Origin: Bacteroidetes bacterium 47-18
GTDB lineage: Bacteria > Bacteroidota > Bacteroidia > Chitinophagales > Chitinophagaceae
Assembly (NCBI GenBank): GCA_001897155.1
Contig: MKSF01000033.1
Location: 211,978 to 275,977, forward strand
DNA: 64,000 nucleotides
Reading direction: 5' to 3'
How positions within the stretch are numbered: the stretch's first letter is position 1; every line of letters begins with the position of its first letter. This document shows positions 44,984 to 53,446 of the stretch, piece by piece. The position numbers and the translations under genes were made by a program. The notes under the pieces are model-generated. The model ran no database searches and was not told the origin of the DNA. It saw only the letters and a program-made list of their open reading frames with translations.

Positions 44984-46315
44984 ATGAATACAGGACTCAT
45001 CATTAGGAGGGAATACATTACAAGGGTAAAGACCAAACAATTTCTGATCACTACCATACTGGTACCGCTGATCTTAATAGTGACCCTTGGCATATTCGCT
45101 TATATTTCCGCTTCTTCCAAATCGGAAAAGCATATCGCGGTCGTGGACCAGTCCGGTCTGTTCACCGGCAAGCTCACTCCTTCCCAAAGTATTATCTATC
45201 ATTATACGGACAGCCCTATAGACTCCATAAAGCAGCATTTTGAAGCCTTAAAATACGACGGGCTGCTGATCATTCCGACTATCAATATCCGGGACAGCGT
45301 CAAAACTCCCGTCACCATCTGGGGACTGAAGCAGATAGGCATGAGCACCCAGAATCATATCGAAAAGGACATGAACAGCCTGGTGGAAGCCAGGCGCCTG
45401 GAAGATGCAGGCATATCCCAGGCCACGCTGGCGCACATCAGGAAGAACGCGGTGGGCATCACCCAGCAGATAGGCGCAGACAATAAAGAATCGGACAACA
45501 GGATAGCCAACGGCATTGCATACGCCTGTGGCATACTGCTCTATATGCTGATGATCATTTACGGTATGAGCGTCATGAAATCCGTAATGGAAGAAAAGAC
45601 CAGCCGGATCGCGGAGATCATCATCAGCTCGGTGAAGCCTTTTGAGCTGATGATGGGTAAAATAGTAGGTGTGGCCCTCGTAGGCCTTACCCAGTTCCTT
45701 TTATGGGTCATACTGATCGGCATCACGGTAGTCGTGGCATTTGTAGCAATGGACCTCGGCGCCATATTGAGCAACCCGGAAGTGCTGAAGCAAATCGCGG
45801 AAGCCCAGCAGCAGGGACAGGTCAATATGGGCAGTATCAATATCGACCCCGATATGCTGAGCATGACCCAGACCATTGTGAATATCAACTGGCTGCGCAT
45901 CCTGGGCTGGTTCCTGTTCTACTTCCTGAGCGGGTACTTCCTGTATGCTTCCCTCTTTGCCGCGGTAGGCAGCCTGATTGACGATGAGAGCTCGGATTCC
46001 AACTCACTGACCATGCCTATTACCATGCCTATTATCATAGCGTTTGTGATGATGGTCAAGACGCTGGATGATCCTGCAAGCGGTGTGGCTATCTTCGGCA
46101 GCATCTTCCCGCTGACTTCCCCGATCGTTATGATGGCGCGCATTCCTTTCAATGCGCCTACCTGGTGGGAAATGACGGCATCCGTATTGTGTATGATCCT
46201 GGGCTTCCTGGGCACGACCTGGCTGGCCGCCAAGATATACCGGACCGGGATATTGCTCAACGGCAAGAAAATCACCCTGAAAGAAGTAGGGAAATGGGTA
46301 TTCAGAAAATCATAA
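44984..46315 (+). CDS. ABC-2 type transporter permease (NatB-like)
   Basis: The 443-residue inner-membrane protein has one N-terminal helix (about residues 21-45), then an extracytoplasmic domain of about 130 residues (residues 46-175). A cluster of five or six C-terminal helices follows. The stretch MYGMSVMKSVMEEKTSRIAEIIISSVKPFELMMGKIVGVALVGLTQFLLW (Tyr replaced at its start) is the signature of NatB-type ABC-2 permeases. These work with an ATPase in exporting small molecules or ions. No ATP-binding subunit gene lies next to it in this window, so the partner is encoded elsewhere or shared. It has its own promoter and terminator. Confidence 0.85.
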   Translation: MNTGLIIRREYITRVKTKQFLITTILVPLILIVTLGIFAYISASSKSEKHIAVVDQSGLFTGKLTPSQSIIYHYTDSPIDSIKQHFEALKYDGLLIIPTINIRDSVKTPVTIWGLKQIGMSTQNHIEKDMNSLVEARRLEDAGISQATLAHIRKNAVGITQQIGADNKESDNRIANGIAYACGILLYMLMIIYGMSVMKSVMEEKTSRIAEIIISSVKPFELMMGKIVGVALVGLTQFLLWVILIGITVVVAFVAMDLGAILSNPEVLKQIAEAQQQGQVNMGSINIDPDMLSMTQTIVNINWLRILGWFLFYFLSGYFLYASLFAAVGSLIDDESSDSNSLTMPITMPIIIAFVMMVKTLDDPASGVAIFGSIFPLTSPIVMMARIPFNAPTWWEMTASVLCMILGFLGTTWLAAKIYRTGILLNGKKITLKEVGKWVFRKS

Positions 46316-46332
46316 CCTCTTACATCATATTT

Positions 46333-46374
46333 AAACATCAATCCCGGACTGACGAGCCCGGGATTGATGTTTTT
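46333..46374 (+). terminator. Terminator of the ABC-2 permease gene
   Basis: A 15 bp stem has arms AAACATCAATCCCGG (46333-46347) and CCGGGATTGATGTTT (46358-46372) with a 10-base loop, followed by TT. Confidence 0.9.
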
Positions 46375-46415
46375 AAACCATATATAAGCAGTAAGGCCAT
46401 CATAAAGTGCACACA

Positions 46416-46450
46416 TTTCGACAGGCTCAATGTGACACGACAGGCTCAGG
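46416..46450. repeat. TTCGACAGGCTCA-type short intergenic repeat
   Basis: Bases 46416-46446 are identical to 41708-41738, followed by CAGG. It lies just after a terminator and before the hipBA flank repeat. Confidence 0.7.
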
Positions 46451-46511
46451 GATAATAAAAGAAGATTTCTGGCAAGCCGCTGTTACAAGACCATTATCTC
46501 AGGAACAGCAA

Positions 46512-46760
46512 TTAGTACACTAAAGTATACTAATTTAGCTATTTCAGCCCAAAAATTATATTATAATGTACCAAAATTTATATTAAACTGACTATCTACA
46601 TATAAGTCAAAGATCATAAAGGATGCCTCAATCCGTTCGGAATGACCGGTGCCAGTACCTTTATAGTCCGGCCACAAAAAGGAAAGGGCCTGCCCAGCGA
46701 AGCCTGCCTGTAATGCAATAAGAAGTTATTTCCTATAAGCAGATAGCTACTATATAAAGC
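46512..46760. repeat. Left direct repeat flanking hipBA (operator copy plus dispersed repeat copy 3)
   Basis: Bases 46512-46589 align without gaps to 48343-48420, the hipB promoter/operator region, with 69 of 78 identical. The palindrome TTAGTACACT-(AA)-AGTATACTAA is better conserved here than at hipB. It is followed by the dispersed repeat (core CCGTTCGGAATGACCGGTGC at about 46630), just as at the right end. In this copy the -7 box has decayed to TAAATTAG, and the ATG position is TTG. Confidence 0.8.
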
Positions 46761-46807
46761 TCAGGGAATCTGTAAAAAACGCAAAGAATAACCTGGCAGG
46801 TATGATT

Positions 46808-48073
46808 TTAGAGCATAACAAAAGCTGACCCGATACCGGATATAACCTTGCCAGGCAGGCCAATGTCATTTCCCACCTGCTCCCAATCACTAACGGTTGC
46901 TGTTACTTTTTCTATTATGCCATTGGGATTCTTAATCGTAAACTGATCAGCAATCTTCAGGATATCCGCTATACCTATATTTAATCTTTTATTATTAATA
47001 GAAAGCGCCCTGTTCAAATGGGTATATTTCAGATTAATATTAAGAGGGTAAGTAATGTCATAAGCAGGAGCGAGATACCAGGAGTTCTCATCCTTATTAT
47101 AAATAAAGCTGTGGTTTTTCAGATGATCATCGGTATTCGCAAATACAATATTGAAGACCATACGCCGGAATAGCTCCTGTATATCCTTGTGAGGGACCCT
47201 GAGTCCTGCTGCCAGTTCAAATAAATGCTCATAACTTGAGTATTCCGGGCTTTTAAAATCCCAGCCTGTCAGACCTGTAGCAGTGAGGGTATGCAGCTTT
47301 TCTCCATGCTGCCGGTCAAAACGTAGTGTAGCAAAATGCTTGTCATCGATCAGCTTACTGCTCATCATATTGATACCTGCACGTATAGCAAGCTGGTAGT
47401 AGGCAAATTCGACTTTTTCCTTATTATAGCCATATCCTTCTTCAGGCAGGTACAGCTTGACAAGATAATGTGCATACTCATCTGTGACCGCAAGATCTCC
47501 AGGTATAATTTCTCCTGTAGCTTTGTTTTCCGACACCAATATCTTAGGCCGTGCGCCACCAGCCGATGTGCCGATCTTAAAAATGTTCAGCAATTCTGAG
47601 GAATTTAATGCAGGTCCGCTGGCCTGGCTCTTGTCATTAAGCACCTGCTCCAGAACATTAATTATGCCCTGGATGTCTATCGCGCTGTTTTTAGGAAGCG
47701 TTTTAGCCGGTTCATATTCCAAAGCCCCCATGCCGCGGTTAGCGACATAGGCCAGCTGCTCAAGCGGGGTTATTGCTGACAGATTCCTGTTAGTCGCTGC
47801 CAGCCACTCATTAAAGATTTTATTGCCAAACATATCGGGCAGCGAGTCTGCTATAGGAGGCGGCAGTCCCCGGAATGTTTCATTTCCATAGGCTTTAAAT
47901 ACCTGTGTAGTCTCGGTTCGTTTGATCACAAAAGGTATAGCCCGGCTATACATCCCGGATTGCAGGTATTGGGAATTATACTGGAAAAAGGATATGCTTT
48001 TATCAGGATCAAATCCCAATCGACCTAATTCTACATCGAATAATTTGACGGTTATGAGATTATTCTTTGACAT
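46808..48073 (-). CDS. hipA: HipA-type toxin (serine/threonine kinase)
   Basis: HipA toxins phosphorylate a translation component (glutamyl-tRNA synthetase in E. coli) and cause growth arrest. The 421-residue protein has the N-terminal HipA region, the Gly-rich P-loop-like GTSAGGARPKIL (residues 168-179), the catalytic loop ANTDDHLKN (residues 312-320, Asp315/Asp316, Lys319, Asn320), and the metal-binding APAYDIT (Asp339). All kinase motifs appear intact. The gene starts 2 bases after the hipB stop, so it is co-transcribed and probably translationally coupled. The target protein cannot be deduced from sequence. Confidence 0.92.
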   Translation of the reverse strand: MSKNNLITVKLFDVELGRLGFDPDKSISFFQYNSQYLQSGMYSRAIPFVIKRTETTQVFKAYGNETFRGLPPPIADSLPDMFGNKIFNEWLAATNRNLSAITPLEQLAYVANRGMGALEYEPAKTLPKNSAIDIQGIINVLEQVLNDKSQASGPALNSSELLNIFKIGTSAGGARPKILVSENKATGEIIPGDLAVTDEYAHYLVKLYLPEEGYGYNKEKVEFAYYQLAIRAGINMMSSKLIDDKHFATLRFDRQHGEKLHTLTATGLTGWDFKSPEYSSYEHLFELAAGLRVPHKDIQELFRRMVFNIVFANTDDHLKNHSFIYNKDENSWYLAPAYDITYPLNINLKYTHLNRALSINNKRLNIGIADILKIADQFTIKNPNGIIEKVTATVSDWEQVGNDIGLPGKVISGIGSAFVML

Positions 48074-48075
48074 AA

Positions 48076-48342
48076 TTAATACAAGGGATCTATGTTCGTA
48101 TCAGCCTGAAGCTCTTTTATACCTTCCAGCAACTTATCGAGCAGGTCAAAATGATTTGCAACTTTCAGCACTGTGTCCAGAGTAGCATTTTGCCCGCTTT
48201 CAAGCTTATGTATAGTTGTCTTGGACATATCCAGCAACTCTCCCAGCTCCTGTTGGGAAAGCTTATGAGCTGTCCTTTGTTGCCTGAAAAGATTCCCTAA
48301 TTCCTTTCGGATGTCCTTTATAGTTATATTCCCGAACATCAT
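48076..48342 (-). CDS. hipB: HipB-type antitoxin (HTH transcriptional regulator)
   Basis: The 88-residue protein has an XRE-type helix-turn-helix: LGNLFRQQRTAHKLSQQELGELLDMSKTTIHKLESGQNATLDTVLKVANHF (about residues 16-67). By analogy with E. coli HipB it should bind and inhibit HipA and repress its own promoter. The start codon directly adjoins an imperfect palindrome at 48343-48364. It is the first gene of the hipBA operon. Confidence 0.9.
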   Translation of the reverse strand: MMFGNITIKDIRKELGNLFRQQRTAHKLSQQELGELLDMSKTTIHKLESGQNATLDTVLKVANHFDLLDKLLEGIKELQADTNIDPLY

Positions 48343-48420
48343 TTAGTACACTTTAGTATACAAATTTAGCGATTTTAGTCCAAAAATTACACTATAATGT
48401 ACCAAAATTCATATTAAACT
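48343..48420 (-). promoter_or_regulatory. hipBA promoter and probable HipB operator
   Basis: On the minus strand TAAATTTG (48362-48369) is an exact -7 box. The imperfect inverted repeat TTAGTACACT-(TT)-AGTATACAAA (48343-48364) lies between it and the start codon and overlaps the predicted transcription start. This position suits autorepression. The whole 78-base segment is repeated at 46512-46589. Confidence 0.65.
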
Positions 48421-48546
48421 AAAAAACTTAAATATGCCTTAAACATTTGGATTTTAGGGAGCAGGAGGTACAAAACCCTTAATAAATAACGGCTCTGAAA
48501 CCCGGGCATATACCCGAATAAGCAGGTAAGTAACACAATTTATAAG

Positions 48547-48735
48547 AACTGGCTATCTAACATATAAGAAATAAAGCCATTATTAGTCACAAATGATCAT
48601 AAGGGATGCCTCACCCCCGTTCGGAATGACCGGTGCCAGTACCTTTATAGTTCTCCTGCAGAAAGGGCCTGCCCAGCGAAGCGTATCCGTAATAAAAGGT
48701 TGTTTCCTACAGGCAGGTAAGGCACGCAATCTGAT
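48547..48735. repeat. Dispersed intergenic repeat, copy 4 (right flank of hipBA)
   Basis: The segment contains GGCTATCTAACATATAAG, then GATCATAAGGGATGCCTCAC, the core CCGTTCGGAATGACCGGTGC (about 48617-48636) and GCCCAGCGAAGCGTATCCGTA with TTGTTTCCTACAGGCAGGTA. It is closest to copy 3 at 46590-46760. The 48421-48546 stretch between it and the hipB operator holds no gene that I can support. Confidence 0.7.
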
Positions 48736-48805
48736 AAGATATAAAGCGAATAATACTTTACTATTATTGCAGCACGAAAGCAGGAAAAGCCGGCAGCATC
48801 CTACT

Positions 48806-49522
48806 TTACGCCTCTCCGGTACCTTTTAAGGACTGCTTCAGCCGCCTTTCATATTCATCCCTGCCTTCCAGCACCACTACGATCTCTCCTTTGACCGGCA
48901 CCTTGCTGATCTTATCCAGCACTTCCGCAATGCTTCCCCTGATGGTCTCCCCGAACTTCTTGGAAATTTCCCGTACCACGGCGATCCTCCTGTCCGTACC
49001 GAAATATGCTCCGCACTCTTCCACTGTCTTTAAGATCCGGTGCGGCGACTCATAGAAAATGATGGTCCGGTCCTCTTGCACCAATTGCCCGAACTTTGTC
49101 TTACGACCTTTTTTAAGCGGCAGGAAACCCTCGAAAACAAAGGTATTGGCTACCAGTCCGCTCTGCACCAGCGCCGGAACAAAAGCAGTGGCGCCGGGCA
49201 GGCAATCCACCTCCACGCCCTGCTCTATGCAGGCCCTTACCAACAGGTAGCCGGGATCTGAGATAGCAGGGGTGCCGGCATCCGTAATAAGCGCCATGGT
49301 CTTGCCGTCCCTGATGTGCTCCACCAGCTGATCCACCACTTTATGCTCATTATGCTGGTGGTAGGACCACGTGGTCTTTTGTATATCGTAATGCTTCAGC
49401 AGGATACCGCTCGTACGGGTATCCTCACACAGTATAATATCTACGGTTTTCAGTATATGGACCGCCCGGAAAGTGATATCCTCCAGGTTACCTACCGGGG
49501 TGGGCACTACAAATAATTTCAT
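48806..49522 (-). CDS. rsmI: 16S rRNA (cytidine(1402)-2'-O)-methyltransferase
   Basis: RsmI adds the 2'-O-methyl group to C1402 in the ribosomal decoding centre using S-adenosylmethionine. The 238-residue product shows the family blocks LFVVPTPVGNLEDITFRAVHILKTVDIILCEDTRTSGILLKHY, ALITDAGTPAISDPGYLLV, CLPGATAFVPALVQSGL, FEGFLP and IIFYESPHRILKTVEE. Length is normal. The start at MKLFVVPTPVGN (49522) is preferred over 49531. pssA lies upstream on the same strand, 58 bases away. Confidence 0.95.
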   Translation of the reverse strand: MKLFVVPTPVGNLEDITFRAVHILKTVDIILCEDTRTSGILLKHYDIQKTTWSYHQHNEHKVVDQLVEHIRDGKTMALITDAGTPAISDPGYLLVRACIEQGVEVDCLPGATAFVPALVQSGLVANTFVFEGFLPLKKGRKTKFGQLVQEDRTIIFYESPHRILKTVEECGAYFGTDRRIAVVREISKKFGETIRGSIAEVLDKISKVPVKGEIVVVLEGRDEYERRLKQSLKGTGEA

Positions 49523-49580
49523 ATGGCACAACTAAACATATAATAACACCAGGCGTCCGGGTATTCTCCCGCCGCTTGCT

Positions 49581-50357
49581 CTAAGCCTGCGCTTCCGCCG
49601 TGTCCGGCGCCTTGTAAAACAGGGAGAGCAGCAGGTAGGCCACAAAGGTAATATATACCCCGATAAGCCCGAATATGACACAGGAGGCTATCAGCACCAC
49701 CGCTACAGTCAGCTGGGGCAGCCACCCGCGAAGCCCACCTTTACCCTGCCATTTGAAAAACCGCACCCTGCTTACCATCAGGAAGCTCAGCACGGCCACA
49801 AAAATATACAGGTAGGTACGGTTCAGCAGCAGCTCCTGGAAGTGTCTCTGGTACATGGCCACCAGCGGCAGGCAGGCCACCAGGATACCGGTGGTAGGCA
49901 CCGGCAGGCCTATGAAATGACTTTTTTGCGCCGCGGACGTGATATTGAACCTGGCCAGCCGCAATGCCGCGAAAATAGCTATGGAAAAAGCCGGCATCAG
50001 CACCCATAAAGGCGTATCCATCGCTCCCGGCTCCGCCATATAGGCGCACCACAGGAACTGGTAGATGATGACGCTGGGCGCTACGCCGAAAGAAACGAGA
50101 TCGGCCAGGGAATCCAGGTCTTTGCCTATAGGGCTGTAAACATTCAGCACTCTCGCCGCCAGGCCGTCCAGCATATCGCATAAGGCGGCCAGCAGGATAC
50201 ATACTGCACCCCACTCCATCTGCCTGATACCCAGTATCGGGTAAAAATTCTGGTAATCCACCGTATTCAGGAAAGGCGCTTCGCTGAGGGTGAACACAAC
50301 AGACATACAACCCAGCAGCAGATTGCATAAAGTAAAAATATTAGGAATATGTTTCAT
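49581..50357 (-). CDS. pssA: CDP-diacylglycerol--serine O-phosphatidyltransferase
   Basis: PssA makes phosphatidylserine, the precursor of phosphatidylethanolamine, in the inner membrane. The 258-residue protein has seven or eight helices and the CDP-alcohol phosphotransferase motif D(x2)DG(x2)AR(x8)G(x3)D(x3)D in CDMLDGLAARVLNVYSPIGKDLDSLADLVSFG (starting Asp61). HIPNIFTLCNLLLGCMSV is the usual N terminus. The catalytic Asp residues are all present. It probably forms a short operon with rsmI. Confidence 0.94.
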   Translation of the reverse strand: MKHIPNIFTLCNLLLGCMSVVFTLSEAPFLNTVDYQNFYPILGIRQMEWGAVCILLAALCDMLDGLAARVLNVYSPIGKDLDSLADLVSFGVAPSVIIYQFLWCAYMAEPGAMDTPLWVLMPAFSIAIFAALRLARFNITSAAQKSHFIGLPVPTTGILVACLPLVAMYQRHFQELLLNRTYLYIFVAVLSFLMVSRVRFFKWQGKGGLRGWLPQLTVAVVLIASCVIFGLIGVYITFVAYLLLSLFYKAPDTAEAQA

Positions 50358-50566
50358 ATCTGGTATTTAGCGGCATCATTTTTAAAACCTCTTGTTTAAC
50401 TTCTGCTTATCCAAAGACAGTGTAAACAGGGGCAAATTAAAGATACTTTTTTATAAATTCGCAAACCTTTATAAATTAAAGTTGAAGTAATTTCATAAAC
50501 AATAATTTTAATTTATTAAAGCAATTTGTTATCTTTATAGCAATCAACAGCATTAAACACTCAAGA

Positions 50567-52801
50567 ATGACAACAGCAGCGAAAGAGAAAAAAACAACCT
50601 CAACTCATTTAAAAGCAGCTCTTCAGAAATATTTCGGTTTTGACAAATTCAAGGGAGAACAGGAGCGCATCATAAAAAGCATCCTGTCCGGTAAGGATAC
50701 CTTTGTAATCATGCCTACCGGCGGAGGAAAATCCCTGTGCTACCAGCTACCCGCACTGCTGAGTGAAGGCGTTACACTTATCATTTCCCCGCTGATCGCC
50801 CTGATGAAGAACCAGGTGGACCTGATCCGCGGCTACAGCGACAACGACAATGTGGCGCACTTTTTAAACTCAAGCCTGACCAAGGCCCAGCAGAAAAAGG
50901 TCAAGGCCGACCTCCTGGAAGGCAAGACCAAATTATTGTACGTCGCCCCGGAAACGCTGACCAAGCAGGAAAATATTGATTTCTTCCACGGCATAGAGAT
51001 CGCCTTTGTAGCGGTGGACGAAGCGCACTGCATCTCGGAATGGGGACACGATTTCCGTCCCGAATACCGGAAACTGAGAGAGATCATCAGGGAGATCAAT
51101 CCTGACCTGTCCATCATTGCGCTCACTGCCACGGCCACGCCCAAAGTGCAGGACGACATCATTAAAAACCTGGACCTGGATGACCCCAATATCTTCATAT
51201 CCTCGTTCAACAGGGCCAACCTGTACTATGAGATCATCCCTAAAACGACCAAGCCCAAGGTGCTCAAGCATATGGTACGGTTCATACAATCCCAGGGCAG
51301 GAAATCCGGCATCATCTATACCCTGAACAGGAAAAGCACCGAAGAGCTGGCCCAGACGCTCTGCGCCAACGGCATACAGGCAGTAGCCTACCACGCCGGG
51401 CTGGACGCCGGTACCCGGGCACAGCGCCAGGACCTCTTCCTCAAAGACGAGGTACAGGTCATTGTAGCGACCATAGCCTTTGGCATGGGGATAGACAAGC
51501 CGGATGTACGTTTTGTGATGCACTACAATATCCCGAAATCGCTTGAAAATTATTACCAGGAAACAGGAAGGGCCGGACGTGACGGCATGGAGTCCAGGTG
51601 CATCCTTTATTATTCCTACAAAGACGTTCAGAAGCTGGAGCACCTGCTCCGGGATAAGCCCTTAAGCGAACGCGAAATGGGCGCGCAGCTCATCACGGAA
51701 ACCGTGGCCTATGTGGAAAGCGGTACCTGCAGGAGAAGGCAGCTGCTGTACTATTTCGGGGAATTCAGCAATGAGGAGAATTGCGGCAAATGCGACAACT
51801 GCTGCAATCCCAAGGAAAAGCTGGACGTAAAGGACAGCGTAAAGATCGTGCTAGACACTCTCAACGCCCTGGACGAAAGATTCGGCATTGACTATATCGT
51901 GGACGTTGTGCTGGGTAAAAAGAACCCCCAGATCACGACCTTCAAGCATGACAGGCTGCCCTGCTACGGATCGGGCAAGATCATGGAAATGGATGATACC
52001 TTCTGGCATTCGCTGATCCGACAGATGATGCTGGAAGACTTTATCAGGAAAGATATCGAGGAATACGGGCTGCTGAAGATCAATGACCTCGGACACGAAT
52101 TCCTCAAAGCACCCTACTCTATCAAAGTAGCGCTCCGCAATGAATACAGGGAAATGGACCATGGAGATGAGGACGATGAGCCCATTAACCCGGCCAGCGG
52201 CGGCGCAGTAGACCCCGTGCTGCTGGAGATGCTGATGGACCTCCGCAAAAAGGTGGCCAGGGAAAAGAACCTGCCTCCTTATGTTGTTTTCCAGGAAACC
52301 TCGCTGGAAGATATGACCCTTAATTACCCCACCACCATGGAGGAGCTGGAAAAGATACAGGGCGTATCCAGGGGGAAGGCCATCAAATTCGGTAAAAAAT
52401 TCATCGAGCTGATCGCGGCATATGTGGCAGAACATGACATCGTAAAGCCTGATGATTTCATTATGAAGTCAGTAGCCAATAAATCCGGCTTAAAGGTATT
52501 TATCATCCAGAATATAGATAAGAAGATACCGCTGGAAAATATTGCCAGCTCCAAGGACCTCAGCATTGACGAGCTGCTGGACAATATGGAAGCTATAGTA
52601 GCGGGAGGCACCAAGCTGAATATAGGCTATTGCCTGGAAGAAGATCTTGACCCCAACGACCAGGATGATATTTATGAGTTCTTCAGGAATACGCAATCAG
52701 ACGATATCCATGCCGCCTACCAGGAATTCAGGGACCTGGATATTTCCATGGAACATATAAAGCTTATGAGGATGAAATTTATAAGCGAGTTCGGTAACTG
52801 A
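50567..52801 (+). CDS. recQ: ATP-dependent DNA helicase RecQ
   Basis: RecQ unwinds DNA 3' to 5' in recombination and repair. The 744-residue protein has the helicase motifs in order: MPTGGGKSLCYQLPAL (Walker A), VDEAHCISEWGHDFRPEY, ALTATATPKVQDDI, and YYQETGRAGRDGMESRC. The zinc ligands of the RecQ C-terminal domain follow (Cys in GTCRRRQ and CGKCDNC), with a winged helix. The HRDC domain is around LPPYVVFQETSLEDMTLNYPTTMEELEKIQGVSRGKAIKFGKKF. A long C-terminal extension of about 120 residues contains a second possible helix-turn-helix. Length exceeds E. coli RecQ (about 610) because of this tail. Confidence 0.96.
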   Translation: MTTAAKEKKTTSTHLKAALQKYFGFDKFKGEQERIIKSILSGKDTFVIMPTGGGKSLCYQLPALLSEGVTLIISPLIALMKNQVDLIRGYSDNDNVAHFLNSSLTKAQQKKVKADLLEGKTKLLYVAPETLTKQENIDFFHGIEIAFVAVDEAHCISEWGHDFRPEYRKLREIIREINPDLSIIALTATATPKVQDDIIKNLDLDDPNIFISSFNRANLYYEIIPKTTKPKVLKHMVRFIQSQGRKSGIIYTLNRKSTEELAQTLCANGIQAVAYHAGLDAGTRAQRQDLFLKDEVQVIVATIAFGMGIDKPDVRFVMHYNIPKSLENYYQETGRAGRDGMESRCILYYSYKDVQKLEHLLRDKPLSEREMGAQLITETVAYVESGTCRRRQLLYYFGEFSNEENCGKCDNCCNPKEKLDVKDSVKIVLDTLNALDERFGIDYIVDVVLGKKNPQITTFKHDRLPCYGSGKIMEMDDTFWHSLIRQMMLEDFIRKDIEEYGLLKINDLGHEFLKAPYSIKVALRNEYREMDHGDEDDEPINPASGGAVDPVLLEMLMDLRKKVAREKNLPPYVVFQETSLEDMTLNYPTTMEELEKIQGVSRGKAIKFGKKFIELIAAYVAEHDIVKPDDFIMKSVANKSGLKVFIIQNIDKKIPLENIASSKDLSIDELLDNMEAIVAGGTKLNIGYCLEEDLDPNDQDDIYEFFRNTQSDDIHAAYQEFRDLDISMEHIKLMRMKFISEFGN

Positions 52802-52813
52802 TACCCAAAAAAG

Positions 52814-52848
52814 CAAAGGCTGCATATCTTATCCGTATGCAGCCTTTG
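52814..52848 (+). terminator. Terminator of recQ
   Basis: A 13 bp stem has arms CAAAGGCTGCATA (52814-52826) and TATGCAGCCTTTG (52836-52848) with a 9-base loop, starting 13 bases after the recQ stop codon. Confidence 0.9.
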
Positions 52849-52981
52849 TTCAGCTTAGCGGGCTATCCGGTTACCGGTTCATTTTCCGTTACAGGCCAGC
52901 GACACCCGTAGACGTTTGTTTCCAGACCCAGTAAAACATATTGAAATGGCTTACCACTTGCAAAAAACAAACATGCCCGAA

Positions 52982-53180
52982 ATAACAAAGAGGCTGCCGG
53001 GGGAAGGCAACCTCTTTAACACTTGGATATTTTCAGATTTCTTGTACATCGCAATAGTATACGTTTCAAATGGGGGTAGGTACATTATTTAATATAAACA
53101 TGGTGATAAGGCATAAATTGCATGTAGATAAGGTAAAAGAACTTTGTAAAAAATAAACCAAGTGTTCTGTATGCTTATTG
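52982..53180 (-). ncRNA. Small RNA candidate with rod-like fold, possibly 6S RNA
   Basis: A full promoter (53187-53217) reads leftward into a segment of about 200 bases that has no ORF. The ends pair: minus-strand AACACTTGG (53166-53158) and CCAAGTGTT (53026-53018) form nine perfect pairs. These extend inward through UAUUUU/AAAAUA, UUCUU/AAGAA, AUC/GAU and GCAAU/AUUGC with internal loops, giving a long irregular rod with an apical hairpin. A strong hairpin (53017-52987) and a U-rich tail close the transcript. Size and shape fit 6S RNA, which binds RNA polymerase, but I see no diagnostic primary sequence. The identity is inferred. Confidence 0.55.
52987..53017 (-). terminator. Terminator of the small RNA candidate
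   Basis: On the minus strand, AAAGAGG-(T)-TGCC (53017 down to 53006) pairs with GGCA-(G)-CCTCTTT (52998 down to 52987), with a 7-base loop and then UGUUAUUUC. It immediately follows the closing stem of the candidate RNA. Confidence 0.75.
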
Positions 53181-53186
53181 ATAAAG

Positions 53187-53217
53187 CAAAGATACAAGGC
53201 TATTCCAGATCTTACAA
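53187..53217 (-). promoter_or_regulatory. Promoter of the small RNA candidate
   Basis: On the minus strand TTG (53215-53217), 20 bases, TATCTTTG (53187-53194). The boxes and the 20-base spacing equal those of the nuo promoter. There is no ORF downstream on that strand. The remaining parts of 52849-53446 hold only an AT-rich leader for the gene at 53447. Confidence 0.7.
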
Positions 53218-53446
53218 CGTGAAAATCACCCTATTTTATACGGGAAAAACACCCTTCCTGTAAGCGGGCCATTTTTGCACCTGGAATTAACTTTAAATTC
53301 AAAGGCCACTAAGGTGCTAACAATCTTAAATTTATACATAGGAAAACGAAAAAAATCAAAAATTTAAAGTGTTAACATTTGCAAAAAGCAAATCACCATA
53401 GTACTTTTAGGGGCTCTTATTCTTTCAATTTTAAACTTTAAGCACA

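Noticed and set aside
46316..48805. Insertion sequence or transposon carrying hipBA
   Set aside because: There is no transposase, and the flanking repeats are direct and diverged rather than terminal inverted repeats with target duplication.
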